The translations under genes and the position numbers were made by a program. From Rhizophagus clarus (Eukaryota > Glomeromycota > Glomeromycetes > Glomerales > Glomeraceae), in the NCBI GenBank assembly GCA_015698045.1, contig BLAL01000160.1, positions 1-64,000 on the forward strand: a stretch of DNA of 64,000 nt. Direction: 5' to 3'. Position 1 is the first letter of the stretch. Each line of letters starts with the position of its first letter. Shown here piece after piece: positions 22,884-32,860 of this stretch. Under the pieces are notes generated by a model. It did no database searches. It was not told where the DNA came from and saw only the letters and a list, made by a program, of their open reading frames with translations.

Positions 22884-23645
22884 TTAATCGTTCTTGCAGT
22901 TGTTAGTATTAAAACCAGAAAAAGAAAAATTAGACCCTTTAGGTGTCCGTAAGGACTTGTCTGCATTGCCAATTCGAGCAGATCTACGTAAATTCTTGAA
23001 GTTGGGGGTGGAATAACGGCACCAAGAGATTCTAACGTCATTCCAAAACTGTGGGTTATTAATGCGAGTGGAAACGTGATCCCAAGTGTCAAAGTAACCT
23101 ATCAGCTTTCTAGATCCATCAACTTCTTTAACTATTTTAAACGATTTTATGCCACTGTCCAACAAAAATTGGTGAGGGCGTCCATTTGGGAATAAGGAGG
23201 CATCCGTCATGTCTTCTGGAAGATTGTACACGACAGCTTGGAACTTTTCTCGTTGTTTCCTTTCTGAAAGGTTCCAGGAAGCAGGAAACCATCGAACAGG
23301 GATTCCTCCCAAGTTGACAGTCCAGTCCCCTCCATTATAGCATTTCAAGCACTCATGGTCAGGAATCAGTCTAACCCTCGCAGATAAGTACTTCTTGTGC
23401 ACCCTTGTACTGACTGATATGACCTTACTCCATCGCCCTAAATTGGCCAACAGAGTATAGTTATCCCATTTGGCCGGAATATCATGATAGACTACAAGAT
23501 CCAATAATTGTGCTTGTTCTTGATCTTGAGGAACATATCCGGTGATGATAACATTTCCATTTTTTAATATATTGTCTATTTCTTTCTGTTTTAATTTCTT
23601 TCCATTGTCTATAGGAGTTGATTGTGGTTTAGAATCTCGCTTCAA
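22884..23645 (-). CDS. Retroposon ORF1-like protein, C-terminal part (253 aa)
   Basis: Open from MKRDSKPQSTPIDNGKKLKQ at 23645. The core reads NVIITGYVPQDQEQAQLLDL, HDIPAKWDNYTLLANLGRW and SVSTRVHKKYLSARVRLIPD, then GGIPVRWFPASWNLSERKQR, NLPEDMTDASLF and IKSFKIVKEVDGSRKLIGYF. Two paired beta-alpha-beta-like stretches, ending in a basic tail (RRSARIGNADKSLRTPKG), are compatible with RRM-like nucleic-acid binding as seen in LINE ORF1 proteins; this is inference from pattern only. No CCHC knuckle is seen. The match to the decayed plus-strand copy at 15590-16140 shows that the protein was under element-level selection. The true start may lie upstream, joined to the N-terminal part. Confidence 0.6.
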   Translation of the reverse strand: MKRDSKPQSTPIDNGKKLKQKEIDNILKNGNVIITGYVPQDQEQAQLLDLVVYHDIPAKWDNYTLLANLGRWSKVISVSTRVHKKYLSARVRLIPDHECLKCYNGGDWTVNLGGIPVRWFPASWNLSERKQREKFQAVVYNLPEDMTDASLFPNGRPHQFLLDSGIKSFKIVKEVDGSRKLIGYFDTWDHVSTRINNPQFWNDVRISWCRYSTPNFKNLRRSARIGNADKSLRTPKGSNFSFSGFNTNNCKND

Positions 23646-23857
23646 CTGCTGCTTATAGGGTGTGGAGGGGGGAGAAAGAATACTTTAATTAAAAGTAACC
23701 GTCCTTGAACCAGAAGGTTTGGAGGGTGTATACTCAGGAGATTCAGCACTAAAAGTGGGCACTACTCGTTCATCCAGTCCAGAAGGAGTTTGTAGTTGCA
23801 ACGCTTTCTTCTTCTCCTTGCGGGCCTTCTTTTTAGCACTCCGTTTCTGAGATTTGG

Positions 23858-24415
23858 TCAAGGGCGTGACAGGTATAGGTGTGATATTACGTGGGGTGTG
23901 GCGAGTATTTCATCGTCTAATGATCCAATCGAACTTGCATCTAACACATCAATATTAATTGACATATCTGATTGGTGCATTGGATCCCCTAGATCTTCCT
24001 TTTCGGGAGATTGTTTATTTGTGTGTGCTTCCCATTCTCGGCGAATTTCGGAATCTATGAGAATACGTGCTTGAGTCTCTTCGTCTGAAATAAAAACATT
24101 GAGAAGAGTAGCAAAAAATTGAGCCATAGGAGGATAGCAGTCGTTGGAGTCAACCGTTTGTGACAACTTATCCAAAGGAACTATTTGGTTCCTATTATTG
24201 TAATAAAACTGGTCTAGTAGCGTAGGGTCTGGAGCTATTATTCTGCCAAAAGACTCTGGGTTTTCTTTAGCAAGTACGGCGACAAATGCTATTATAACAT
24301 CGTGAAAACGGTCAAAAGGTGGACTCTCTTTGGCAGGAGTAGGAGTAACTTGGGTCGTAGAAGACGTTGATGCTGTTTTTGGAGCTGGTTTTCTTAGCAA
24401 AAATCCTTTCTTCAT
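23858..24415 (-). CDS. Retroposon ORF1-like protein, N-terminal part (185 aa)
   Basis: ATG at 24415 (MKKGFLLRKPAPKTAS), about 65 bases after the element's 5' end. It has a Ser/Thr/Pro-rich start, then a helical region with FDRFHDVIIAFVAVLAKENP, DPTLLDQFYYNNRN and FFATLLNVFISDEETQARIL, and an acidic end. The frame closes at 23858. A one-base shift near 23890 would continue it as TPIPVTPLTKSQKRSAKKKA followed by a very Lys-rich linker to about 23685, as in copy 1. I do not recognise a Pfam-type domain. It is probably the N-terminal half of the single protein whose C-terminal half is encoded at 22884-23645. Confidence 0.6.
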   Translation of the reverse strand: MKKGFLLRKPAPKTASTSSTTQVTPTPAKESPPFDRFHDVIIAFVAVLAKENPESFGRIIAPDPTLLDQFYYNNRNQIVPLDKLSQTVDSNDCYPPMAQFFATLLNVFISDEETQARILIDSEIRREWEAHTNKQSPEKEDLGDPMHQSDMSINIDVLDASSIGSLDDEILATPHVISHLYLSRP

Positions 24416-24479
24416 GATAAAAATAAAAAAATTTTTTCTTCCGTGAAAAATTGATTCACAGATCTGCAGGAAAGAGTTC

Positions 24480-24493
24480 TGAGAAGTAAAATT
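24480..24493 (+). repeat. Target-site duplication, right copy (retroposon copy 2)
   Basis: TGAGAAGTAAAATT, identical to 22421-22434. Confidence 0.85.
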
Positions 24494-25817
24494 ATTTTTT
24501 TTTGGATTTATATAATGTTACTCATATTTTAAACCAATAAAATTAAAGTTATACAATTCAAAAATTTATTTATACAGATAATCTAAACATGATATTATAT
24601 AATAACAATATTTTTAATATATTAAATTATTTGAAGCCCTAATAAAATAATTCTAATATTTATATATGAATAATTATAATTATATAATTAATTCAAATTA
24701 TTATTTAATTAGCTATGTATTAACTGAATCCAATTCTTATAATTCTAATAAGTTTATAATATAAAATATTTACTAATATATTTACATTAGATTAAAATTA
24801 ATTTTAAATATTTTTTAAAATGAAAAAATATCTGATTTATCAATTTTATAATAATTTTTAGGTAGATTTAAGAAGATAATAATTTGTAAAAAGAATGTAT
24901 TATTAATGATAGTACTAGAAAATCCTGTAAGTAGTTTTTTTATTAGTGATATAATGTTACTTACTAATAAAATAGATTCTACATTTACTGATATTATAAT
25001 TAATTATAATTTTATAAAAGATCTTTATAAATCAAATAGTATTAATAATAATAATATATTAATAAATCAAGGATAGGATTTTATTATCTAATAAAAGAGT
25101 TGAAAATTTTGATTTTTAATATATATATGGATTTGTAAAATTAATCTAAATTAAGAATTTATAGAATTTAACAAAAAAGATAAAAAAAATGTAACATTTA
25201 TTTCATAATTTTTAATTGTGTTATATAATCATCTTATGTTAACTGATAAAAAAAAATAAATTTTTGCTTTTGAAATAATAAAATACATTCTATAAATACA
25301 TAAATAATGTAAAAGTTAATAATGGATTTTTAAGATTAATAATGGATTTATAGCATAACGTTATAACCAAAAATTTCATGTTATTTGTATATTAGATATA
25401 ATAAATAATTATTTTTTTTTTACTTTTTAATACTCACTATTATATAAAAAAATGATAGTAAAGATTTAGGACTATAGATTAAACTTATTATATTTTAAAG
25501 GATTTTAAGATTGCTTTAAGCAAAATAATAAAGGTTTATTATTGTTAATTTTAAAGTTAAATAAATTTTATTATTTAAATATTTAAGAGGATTGAAAGAC
25601 TTTATGATCTTTATTTTTTATTAATAAAAAAAATTTTTTTTAATGCTATTAAAATTACTGCTACTTAATTGTTATTTTAGTAAATTTTATTTTAATTTAA
25701 ATTATAATCTATAAAAAAAATAATTTTTTTTTTAAAGAATAAATAATTTATTATAGAATATAAATACTTTATACATATTTCAAAGATATTATTAAATATT
25801 ATAATTATGATTTAAGT
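24494..25817. other. AT-rich spacer, no gene seen
   Basis: About 1.3 kb, close to 85-90 percent A+T by eye. No frame longer than a few dozen codons and no recognised repeat boundary. Confidence 0.6.
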
Positions 25818-25820
25818 AGA

Positions 25821-25962
25821 CACAGGTCGAAATTAGTTAAATAGGGTATCAATAGAGTATCAATAGGTTATCAATCGGCTATCAATAAGCTACCTTATTG
25901 GTAGCCTATTGATAGCCGATTGATACCCTATTGATACCCTATTTAACTAATTTCGACCTGTG
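25821..25962. mobile_element. Palindromic CACTA-type MITE, 142 bp
   Basis: The left half starts CACAGGTCGAAATTAGTTAA and continues through ATAGGGTATCAATAG. The right half is its near-perfect reverse complement, ending TTAACTAATTTCGACCTGTG. The arms extend almost to the centre (AATAAGCTACCTTATT). The element is flanked by a 3-bp AGA duplication (25818-25820 and 25963-25965). CAC...GTG ends with a 3-bp duplication place it in the CACTA/CMC group. No coding capacity; a transcript would fold into one long hairpin. Confidence 0.85.
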
Positions 25963-25965
25963 AGA

Positions 25966-27221
25966 ATTCATTAAAGAATTTTTTTTTAATTATCAAGAAA
26001 ACTTTAAATATTTATTTTAAAACTTTTTTCTTTTAATAAATATTATTTTGAAATTAAAAAGATTTAAAAGAAATCTTAGTATTTATAAAAAGTATAAATT
26101 TTATTATAATACTAAATAAACAATTGGAATAATGTATAATAAAATATATATTATATTTGTGAATCACAATATATTGCTGAAATTATTTTAAATAAAATAA
26201 AAGTTTACTAATCAATTAATAATTTGCTTTTTAATTATAAAAATTTATATTCTAAAATTAAGCTTAAATTAATATAAAACTAAAATTATATTATGTGAAC
26301 TCATACATTACTAAGTAGTAATAATATTTTATTTTTTAACTGTCAAATTACTATCTTATTACTTTATATTTGTTATATTATTTTTTTTTTAATACAGTAT
26401 ATTATAATAATAAATGCATAATTTTGTTTTTCAGAATTATTCAAAGTTAATATTTAATTATAAAAATTATATTATTACAACCTTTTATTTTTTATAATAG
26501 CAATTAATTCAATTGATCATAAGATGATTAAGATTCTTGATAACTTGAATGTAATGGTTATTGTAACATATTTTAAATGTTTCTTTTATTAATTTATTAA
26601 GCTTGTCTATCATTTCACATTTTGTAAGTTTATTGGTATGCTCAAATATAGGATTCTTAATCAAGTCAATCAAAGTCAATTAATCATCAATCAATTCAAT
26701 TAATTAAGAATAAGAATTTCCATTTTTTATTCAGCTTGATTGTTCAGTTAATAGATTATCTGACAAAAAAAAAGCTCTACCAAGAAATCAATTATATAAA
26801 ATAATATGTATACTTTTATTTACAATTCAATTTAATAACAAATATGATCTCAAATATCACAACTATTATCTATGTACTTTCTGTGTCTAACAAAAGTAAA
26901 AAGGTACTGAATTGATGATGATGAGGGATTTCAAATTTATAAATATTCGGATCTCATTACATGATCCTAATTCTGATGAAAATTATAATTATGAAACAAA
27001 TAGTAAAACAACCACTCCCTATTTCATAAATATATATATGATAATTCTAAAAAACTTTATACTTAATAAACTGTAAAATAAACAAATTTTCTTATATATA
27101 TTTTACTAAGTATATTAATATCATTATGTAAATAATTAAGTTTATATATATGATACTTCTAAAAGGGCCGGCCCTACGCCTCTACCACCGTGACTCTGGT
27201 TATTTGTTTAAAAACACATTA
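25966..27221. other. AT-rich spacer and 3' flank of the mannosyltransferase gene
   Basis: No gene seen. CAATTAATCAT and CAATCAATTC words cluster at about 26660-26710. A lone GC-rich palindrome, GGGCCGGCCC, sits at about 27165-27174, shortly downstream of the PMT2 stop codon. Confidence 0.5.
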
Positions 27222-30200
27222 CTAATTTACAATGTCCCAGGTACTAAGCCATTTTCTACCTTTCAATTTACTTGAAGGATAATTAATTCCGTATGCTACA
27301 TCTTTAAAATACCAAAATACTATTATAATAGATGCATAACTTATACTAAATATTATCTTCTTTGTTAATAAATTACAATACACGGTAAAATGATCAAATA
27401 TAAATCCCACCGTTAAGATCGAAAAATATAATGCAGGTAAATAATGATGTAAATAAGTAACCCTTCCCATTATAAAAAAGGGTACATAATGTAATAACCA
27501 TCCAATTACACAAATTTTACCAATGTATAAGAAATGGGTCCATTCGGCTGTAAAATGAATCACTCAATATTATTTAATTTATAAAATTTAAATCATTAAA
27601 TATGTATTTCATTTATCTTACCTGGTGAAAATTCAATATACTTCCTTTTTTGTCTCACTAAATACCAGAAGAATAAAAAGACGAATAATACCAAAGAAGC
27701 AGTTCCAGACCACCACACGATCGGATTTCCAAGTAAAAAAAATTTAACTTTATCATCTGCCCAATCACACATTCTAAGTCCAACTTCTAATATTGGCCAT
27801 TGTATTGGCAAAGATGAAATATAATCATCTTTGTCGGGATTAGGAATTAATGCATTATTTACGGTATACATACCGACATTTAAATGCCAAAAGTTGTGTA
27901 AAAAATTTGATTTAATATTAGCGCTATTACCGGGTGGCACTAAAAAAGTATTCATAAAAAAAAAAAAAAAATAATTTATCAAATGTGAAGTATTAAGACA
28001 GAGATTTTTTTTCCCATAACAACTTACACTTTTCATTCCAGTGTCTTTCAACATTCCAATGAGTGTGAACGTCCTTTATATTGTTACGCTTATCACAAGT
28101 CACCTCAATTTGTCTAAATCCCCATTCTGGCAAAGCTCTATTAGCAGACCGAAGATAACACCCGATTACTTTATGACGAAGTCTCATACTAGTCGTTAAT
28201 GATCGAATACGATTTGTCTTTGTATATGTATCACCAACAACTTCAATCACCCAGTAATCATTATCATCTCCTAATGTTTCATTACCATAGGCACTAACTT
28301 CGAAATGTACATTAGTTATAGGGGCAGCAATTTCATGACTGTGTAAATTTTTGCCGGTATTAAGATGAAATAACCTAATAGTATCTCCATTATTTACAAA
28401 TTCGATCTCGGTGTTATTGTTGTAAATTTGCTCTTTTCTGGGTTTCAGTATCATCCAATCATTGTTAATATCATTATGATGATAACAAGATACTTGTTGC
28501 TGTTCTGATCCTCCGGGATATTGTTCAATATGAGAATGCAGAAGTCCACCGCCGAATCCCATATTCTTTAGGGTTAATCTTGAACCGTACGCCAACTCTG
28601 AAACAAGGATTATTGAAAATCAATACAATTGTATATAAAAAAACGGTTTAATATTTATTAAATCGAACAAACCAAGAGGATTTTCCGAAAGACTATTTCC
28701 AATAAGGCTAGCTTGGAAGAGAGAACTCATTTGAGCATCTCCAGGCCCAGTATGAGTTAGGATTGAGAAATGGATAGCGAAACATGTCATATATATTAAT
28801 ATTGGGAGAATTATGAGACATATGATTCTCGCTATCCAATGTTTTAAATAATTTATCTAAATATAACAAAATTAGGCGTAAGCGTTAAAGGGGGGAAATA
28901 AATTCATATGGTCAGATTTTATACCTTTGATATGTCCAAATCTCCTAATTTATTCCAGAGATCTTCGATTGTATATAATCCAACCAGTGCTGTTGTAAAT
29001 AATCCAATCCATTTGACACTTAAGAGATATAAATTTTAAATTAATATATGTATGTATTTTATTTATTTATGCACGATATGATTTATAATAATTTACCTTG
29101 AAACACAACCTATAGAAATTCCAGTCATAAAAAGCCATATCCACCAATTGGTTGAGAAAGGCCTACATTTCAAAAAAGTTACATAATACGTATTTGTTAA
29201 TTAGTTCAATTAAATACATTTGCTGAAATAGTACATACTTGTATCTTTGATTGTGAAATTTGGCCAAACAAAATACGCTTGTATACGTGAAAAATAATAA
29301 CAGAGAATCCAGAAGAATAAAATGGCTAATACAAACATAAGCTGTATCTAGATACGAATGAAATAGTGATAATATAAACAGATAAAATACTTAATTACGT
29401 ACAATGCCCAAAAATCTTTTCATTTTTTTTATCACTTACCTAGCAATACCATCAAAGTTATTAGAATAATGGCTTGATTTGAAAAATGCAATTCTCTGGC
29501 TGTATAATAAGCCAAAGGAACCATCCACGCTCCAAACGAAGCCAAAAATAATCTCATAAATGTATAATTGACATTTTCCGGATATTTAGAAGAAGGTTCA
29601 AATGAAAATGATCCATCATATCCGGCAAGCAATCCTGCTAGTGCAACTATCATTTTACCCAGAGGCGGATGCACATCGAAATAAAATTCTCGCTTAAGAT
29701 AACGTGATGCAAACTAAAATAGAAAAAAAAAAAGGTTTAATTATAATAAACCTATGTAATAAATTAGATTGAAGTAAATAGTTTTGTACTTACATTGCCA
29801 AAGTGTGCCTTGATTTACGTTGGGCGACGGTATATTTAATATTTTTACAATATATCATGTAACAATAGAGTTTGTAATTAATTTACCTCATCCCACATTA
29901 CGGTATCCGAAAGTGAAATTAAATGAAACCTCGACCAAAAAGATAAGAAAGTGAAGAATAGAGGTATTATTACATTGCAATGTTTATTGTAAAAGGCTCG
30001 AGTTTTTGCTAGATTCTTTTGTAGCTATATTGAAAAAAAACAATATCAATTAACATTTTACGTGATGATTATTATTTTTAAAAGGAGACCACTTCATTAC
30101 CTTAATAGAGGAAATAAATGAATTAGAGAATATGTGTATTGGCTCTTTAGTTTTGAAATTCTCGTCATCACTTTTAAGAACCGGTTCATATCCATCTTTT

Positions 30201-30244
30201 CGGTAAGATGCTAGGTGCCTTCGTTTTATATTTATATAATCCAT
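27222..30244 (-). CDS. PMT2: Protein O-mannosyltransferase, PMT2/POMT2-type, 11 exons, 745 aa
   Basis: Transfers mannose from dolichyl-phosphate-mannose to Ser/Thr of secretory proteins in the ER membrane. Exons (minus): 30101-30244, 29887-30024, 29794-29808, 29440-29713, 29239-29347, 29097-29162, 28925-29018, 28673-28856, 28028-28597, 27622-27939 and 27222-27547. All introns are GT...AG and the phases close to 2238 nt. The N-terminal catalytic part has DTVMWDE + AHFGN + [17 protein letters not shown], containing the acidic residue and HPPL loop of the family, with several membrane segments. The MIR domain starts at [20 protein letters not shown]. The C-terminal four-helix part has [24 protein letters not shown] and [27 protein letters not shown] and LLGNPIVWW favour the PMT2/POMT2 branch over PMT1 or PMT4 (less certain than the family call). 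Length is normal. ATG 30244 was chosen as the first in-frame start after a likely leader; an upstream ATG at 30301 is in the same frame. Confidence 0.9.
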
Positions 30245-30886
30245 TCTGAAAATAATTGATACCGTCAAAGTCGCTAATATAAGATACTTCGCATTGTTCA
30301 AGTTTATACGAGCCTTTATATATCATTATTCTTTCCATAGAAATAATGGCTAGAATAAATCGGAATACGTGTTTGTTTATATTGATTCATTTTTTCTAAA
30401 AAAAAAATATATAAAGTAGAAGCAAGAAAATGTTTAAGATCGATAAACACTATGAGAAAACGTTTTTAAAAATAATTGATCTGCAATCTGCTTTATACAA
30501 AGTTGGAGGCACAATGATTGAAAACGGAAATATTAAATGTAGATACTAACCTATTAAACTCATTTTATGAGGACTTTTTTTAATAATGGGCTTATACAAA
30601 GTTACTCTCGTGGCAAATTATCGTTGATTTCTGAAATTTGTATATTTTCTATTTGACCAATTGATCATACATAGAATTTTAATTTTTATTATGTAACAAT
30701 ATTTAACAATAGTGACAACGTAAAATGGGATATAACCGAGGTTTGCCTGGATTATTATAAAGCCGAATTATAACACTATCAAAACCTTAAAAATCAAGTT
30801 TGGCAAAATGATTTCATAATACTCCTTTACTTATTTCACTCCAAACTTCTAAGACAAAACCGTAAAAAAATTTTTTTTTTTTTATA
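30245..30886. other. Divergent intergenic region between PMT2 and the MATH-BTB gene
   Basis: About 640 bases that should hold both promoters. An A7-T13 tract lies at 30864-30883, right before the MATH-BTB start codon. No other feature recognised. Confidence 0.5.
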
Positions 30887-31984
30887 ATGTCTGCAGCTTA
30901 TTCAGCTGTCCACAATAATTCATGTTTACCCTTTATACATACTTGGGTAATAAAGGAATTTCAACATTTTTGTGATAAACAAAATTTGTTGCATTTTATA
31001 ATAAGCGAACCATTTAATTCTCCAGCTCCGAATGATTCGAATAATAATATTAAACTTGAATATACTTGGAGACTTGTTGCTGATATAGAAAATATTGGGG
31101 AGGATTTTTCATTATACATGTATATCGTAGCATTACAAACAGATTTTGAGAGAGAAAAAGAATTAAATGATAGAATTTCAACCTTTAGATTCAAAGTATT
31201 TAAAAATCAGATACATGGAAATATGAACTCATTTGAAGAATTTATAATGTTCAATCAAAATTCTTTTACTCATCGAACAAAATTTGGAATTAAAAACGCA
31301 CATGGAGGAAAATTATGCAAGATCAATCAATTATTTCCAAACAATGATACATCCATAAGTACCAATATTATTATTCGTGTTCATATAAATGAACTCGAAA
31401 AATCACAAAATGATTTTAAAAATAATATCAATAACTCTTCATTATTTTCTTATTCATTGGAACAATTTTTTAATAATCCACATTTTAGCGATGTTACATT
31501 CACATTTGATTGTGGTTCAGAATTAAAAGCGTCTCGACTTGTTCTCGCAGCTAAATCAACTTATTTTATGAATATGTTCACAGGTGAATGGACGGAATCA
31601 AATCAATCAAAAATTGCTATTAAAGGTGTAAAATATGAATATTATAAGGCAATGATTTATTATTTTTATAATGGATCTCTTGATTCTGGTTTAAATTTTG
31701 ATGCACTCATGGGTTTATTTAGTGAAGCTGATATGTGTCAAATTGAAGATTTGATTGTAATTGTCGCAAATAAGATCGTGGAAATGATCTCGAATGAAAA
31801 TTGGCATGAAATTTTGTTGATGGGCTGGCAATCTAATAACAATTATCTAAAAAAAGCAGGACTAAAATTCGTACATGAAAACTGGTTGAATATAAAGAAT
31901 ACGGAAAATATGAAATTTATAATCGAAAATTTGAATGTAGAATGGATGGAAGAATTAATGTCTGTGAGATTCTTTGGTATCTAA
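30887..31984 (+). CDS. MATH-BTB (SPOP-like) protein, 365 aa, single exon
   Basis: Residues about 14-175 form a MATH/TRAF-like fold: FIHTWVIKEFQHFC, YTWRLVADIENIG, then HGGKLCKINQLFP and IIIRVHI. Residues about 195-300 are a BTB/POZ domain: FFNNPHFSDVTFTFDCGSEL, then KASRLVLAAKSTYFMNMFTG and YKAMIYYFYNGSLDSG, followed by helices typical of a BACK-like tail. Known for the family (SPOP, plant BPM): the MATH domain holds the substrate and the BTB domain binds Cullin-3, giving a ubiquitin ligase. These genes are expanded in mycorrhizal fungi. Start ATG 30887 lies 3 bases after a poly(A)/poly(T) tract, and the stop TAA is at 31982. It is divergent to the PMT2 gene with no functional link suggested. 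Confidence 0.88.
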   Translation: MSAAYSAVHNNSCLPFIHTWVIKEFQHFCDKQNLLHFIISEPFNSPAPNDSNNNIKLEYTWRLVADIENIGEDFSLYMYIVALQTDFEREKELNDRISTFRFKVFKNQIHGNMNSFEEFIMFNQNSFTHRTKFGIKNAHGGKLCKINQLFPNNDTSISTNIIIRVHINELEKSQNDFKNNINNSSLFSYSLEQFFNNPHFSDVTFTFDCGSELKASRLVLAAKSTYFMNMFTGEWTESNQSKIAIKGVKYEYYKAMIYYFYNGSLDSGLNFDALMGLFSEADMCQIEDLIVIVANKIVEMISNENWHEILLMGWQSNNNYLKKAGLKFVHENWLNIKNTENMKFIIENLNVEWMEELMSVRFFGI

Positions 31985-32860
31985 TACTAATTACTAAATT
32001 CAATCTTTCTAATTTATTTTCTATCTTTTATATTTTAATAATTAACAATTTTGATATTAAATATTTTAGATTTCAAAGACAAATTTTTATAGACGTGCGT
32101 AAAGATGTAAAGCATTTATTTATTTTGTTACTATATTAATGTAAAGAGAAAAAACATGATGTATATTATAATAATGATGAAAGATACAAAAAATAAATAA
32201 TTATTTAATGTTAAAAGAAAAAATTTGGTATGATTCGCCCATCCTTCCTCCAAAAATTTTTTTTTGTTTTCCTGGTTTTTATAATTCAATATACAAATCT
32301 AAAAAAAAAAATTATTATATATAAAAATACAAAAGATGTATGAAATGATGAAAAACGGATTTAAATGAATAATGTTTTTAAATATATTTTATGCAAATTT
32401 CTATGTATTAAAACTTATAAACTTTGCATCTAAATAAAAAAAAAAAAAATGAAACAATGTACATATATTATGCGAAATGATGATTTGAAGTTTTTGATGA
32501 TGATGAAAGACAAAATAATCTTAATTATTGAGATACTACTAACAAATCTTTCAATGATTCACTTTTTTTTTCTTTTTATTAGAATATGAATTGAAAGGTA
32601 AATAGTTAGTGTCTCAATAGAAAATGTATCATAAAAAACGGATGTGTTGTATGACCATGAAAACAAATAAAACTTTTTAAATTTTAATCGTTCTAGGCAA
32701 ATTGTTCATAATGTTTGTTTTTAAATCTCCGAGGAGATGTTAACACACAATTCTACACTTTACCTCCCCCATAAAACCAGAATATATATATATATATTTT
32801 TAATGAAAAATATTTGCAAATTCAAGATGTAAAAATTATTGCAAAAAAAAGTTAAAACCC
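31985..32860. other. Convergent 3' intergenic region
   Basis: About 880 AT-rich bases between the convergent ends of the MATH-BTB and kinesin genes. AATAAA-like words occur near 32190 and a TATATA run near 32785. No gene seen; the short frame at 31942-32139 overlaps the MATH-BTB stop and looks spurious. Confidence 0.5.

Larger units (their letters stand above)
22435..24479 (-). mobile_element. ORF1-only non-LTR retroposon, copy 2 (about 2.05 kb)
   Basis: On the minus strand the element begins AGAACTCTTTCCTGCAGATC (24479) and ends in AAATAAAAGCATTTC, about 20 bases before a 20-plus A tail (the T-run 22433-22455). It is flanked by a 14-nt duplication. The 5' start matches that of the copy at 14699, so both look full length at about 2 kb. 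The content is one ORF1-like coding region and a 3' untranslated region (22456-22883). There is no reverse transcriptase, endonuclease or RNase H. It must therefore depend on enzymes supplied by another LINE. Its coding region has only about two breaks, so it is much younger than copy 1. Confidence 0.8.
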
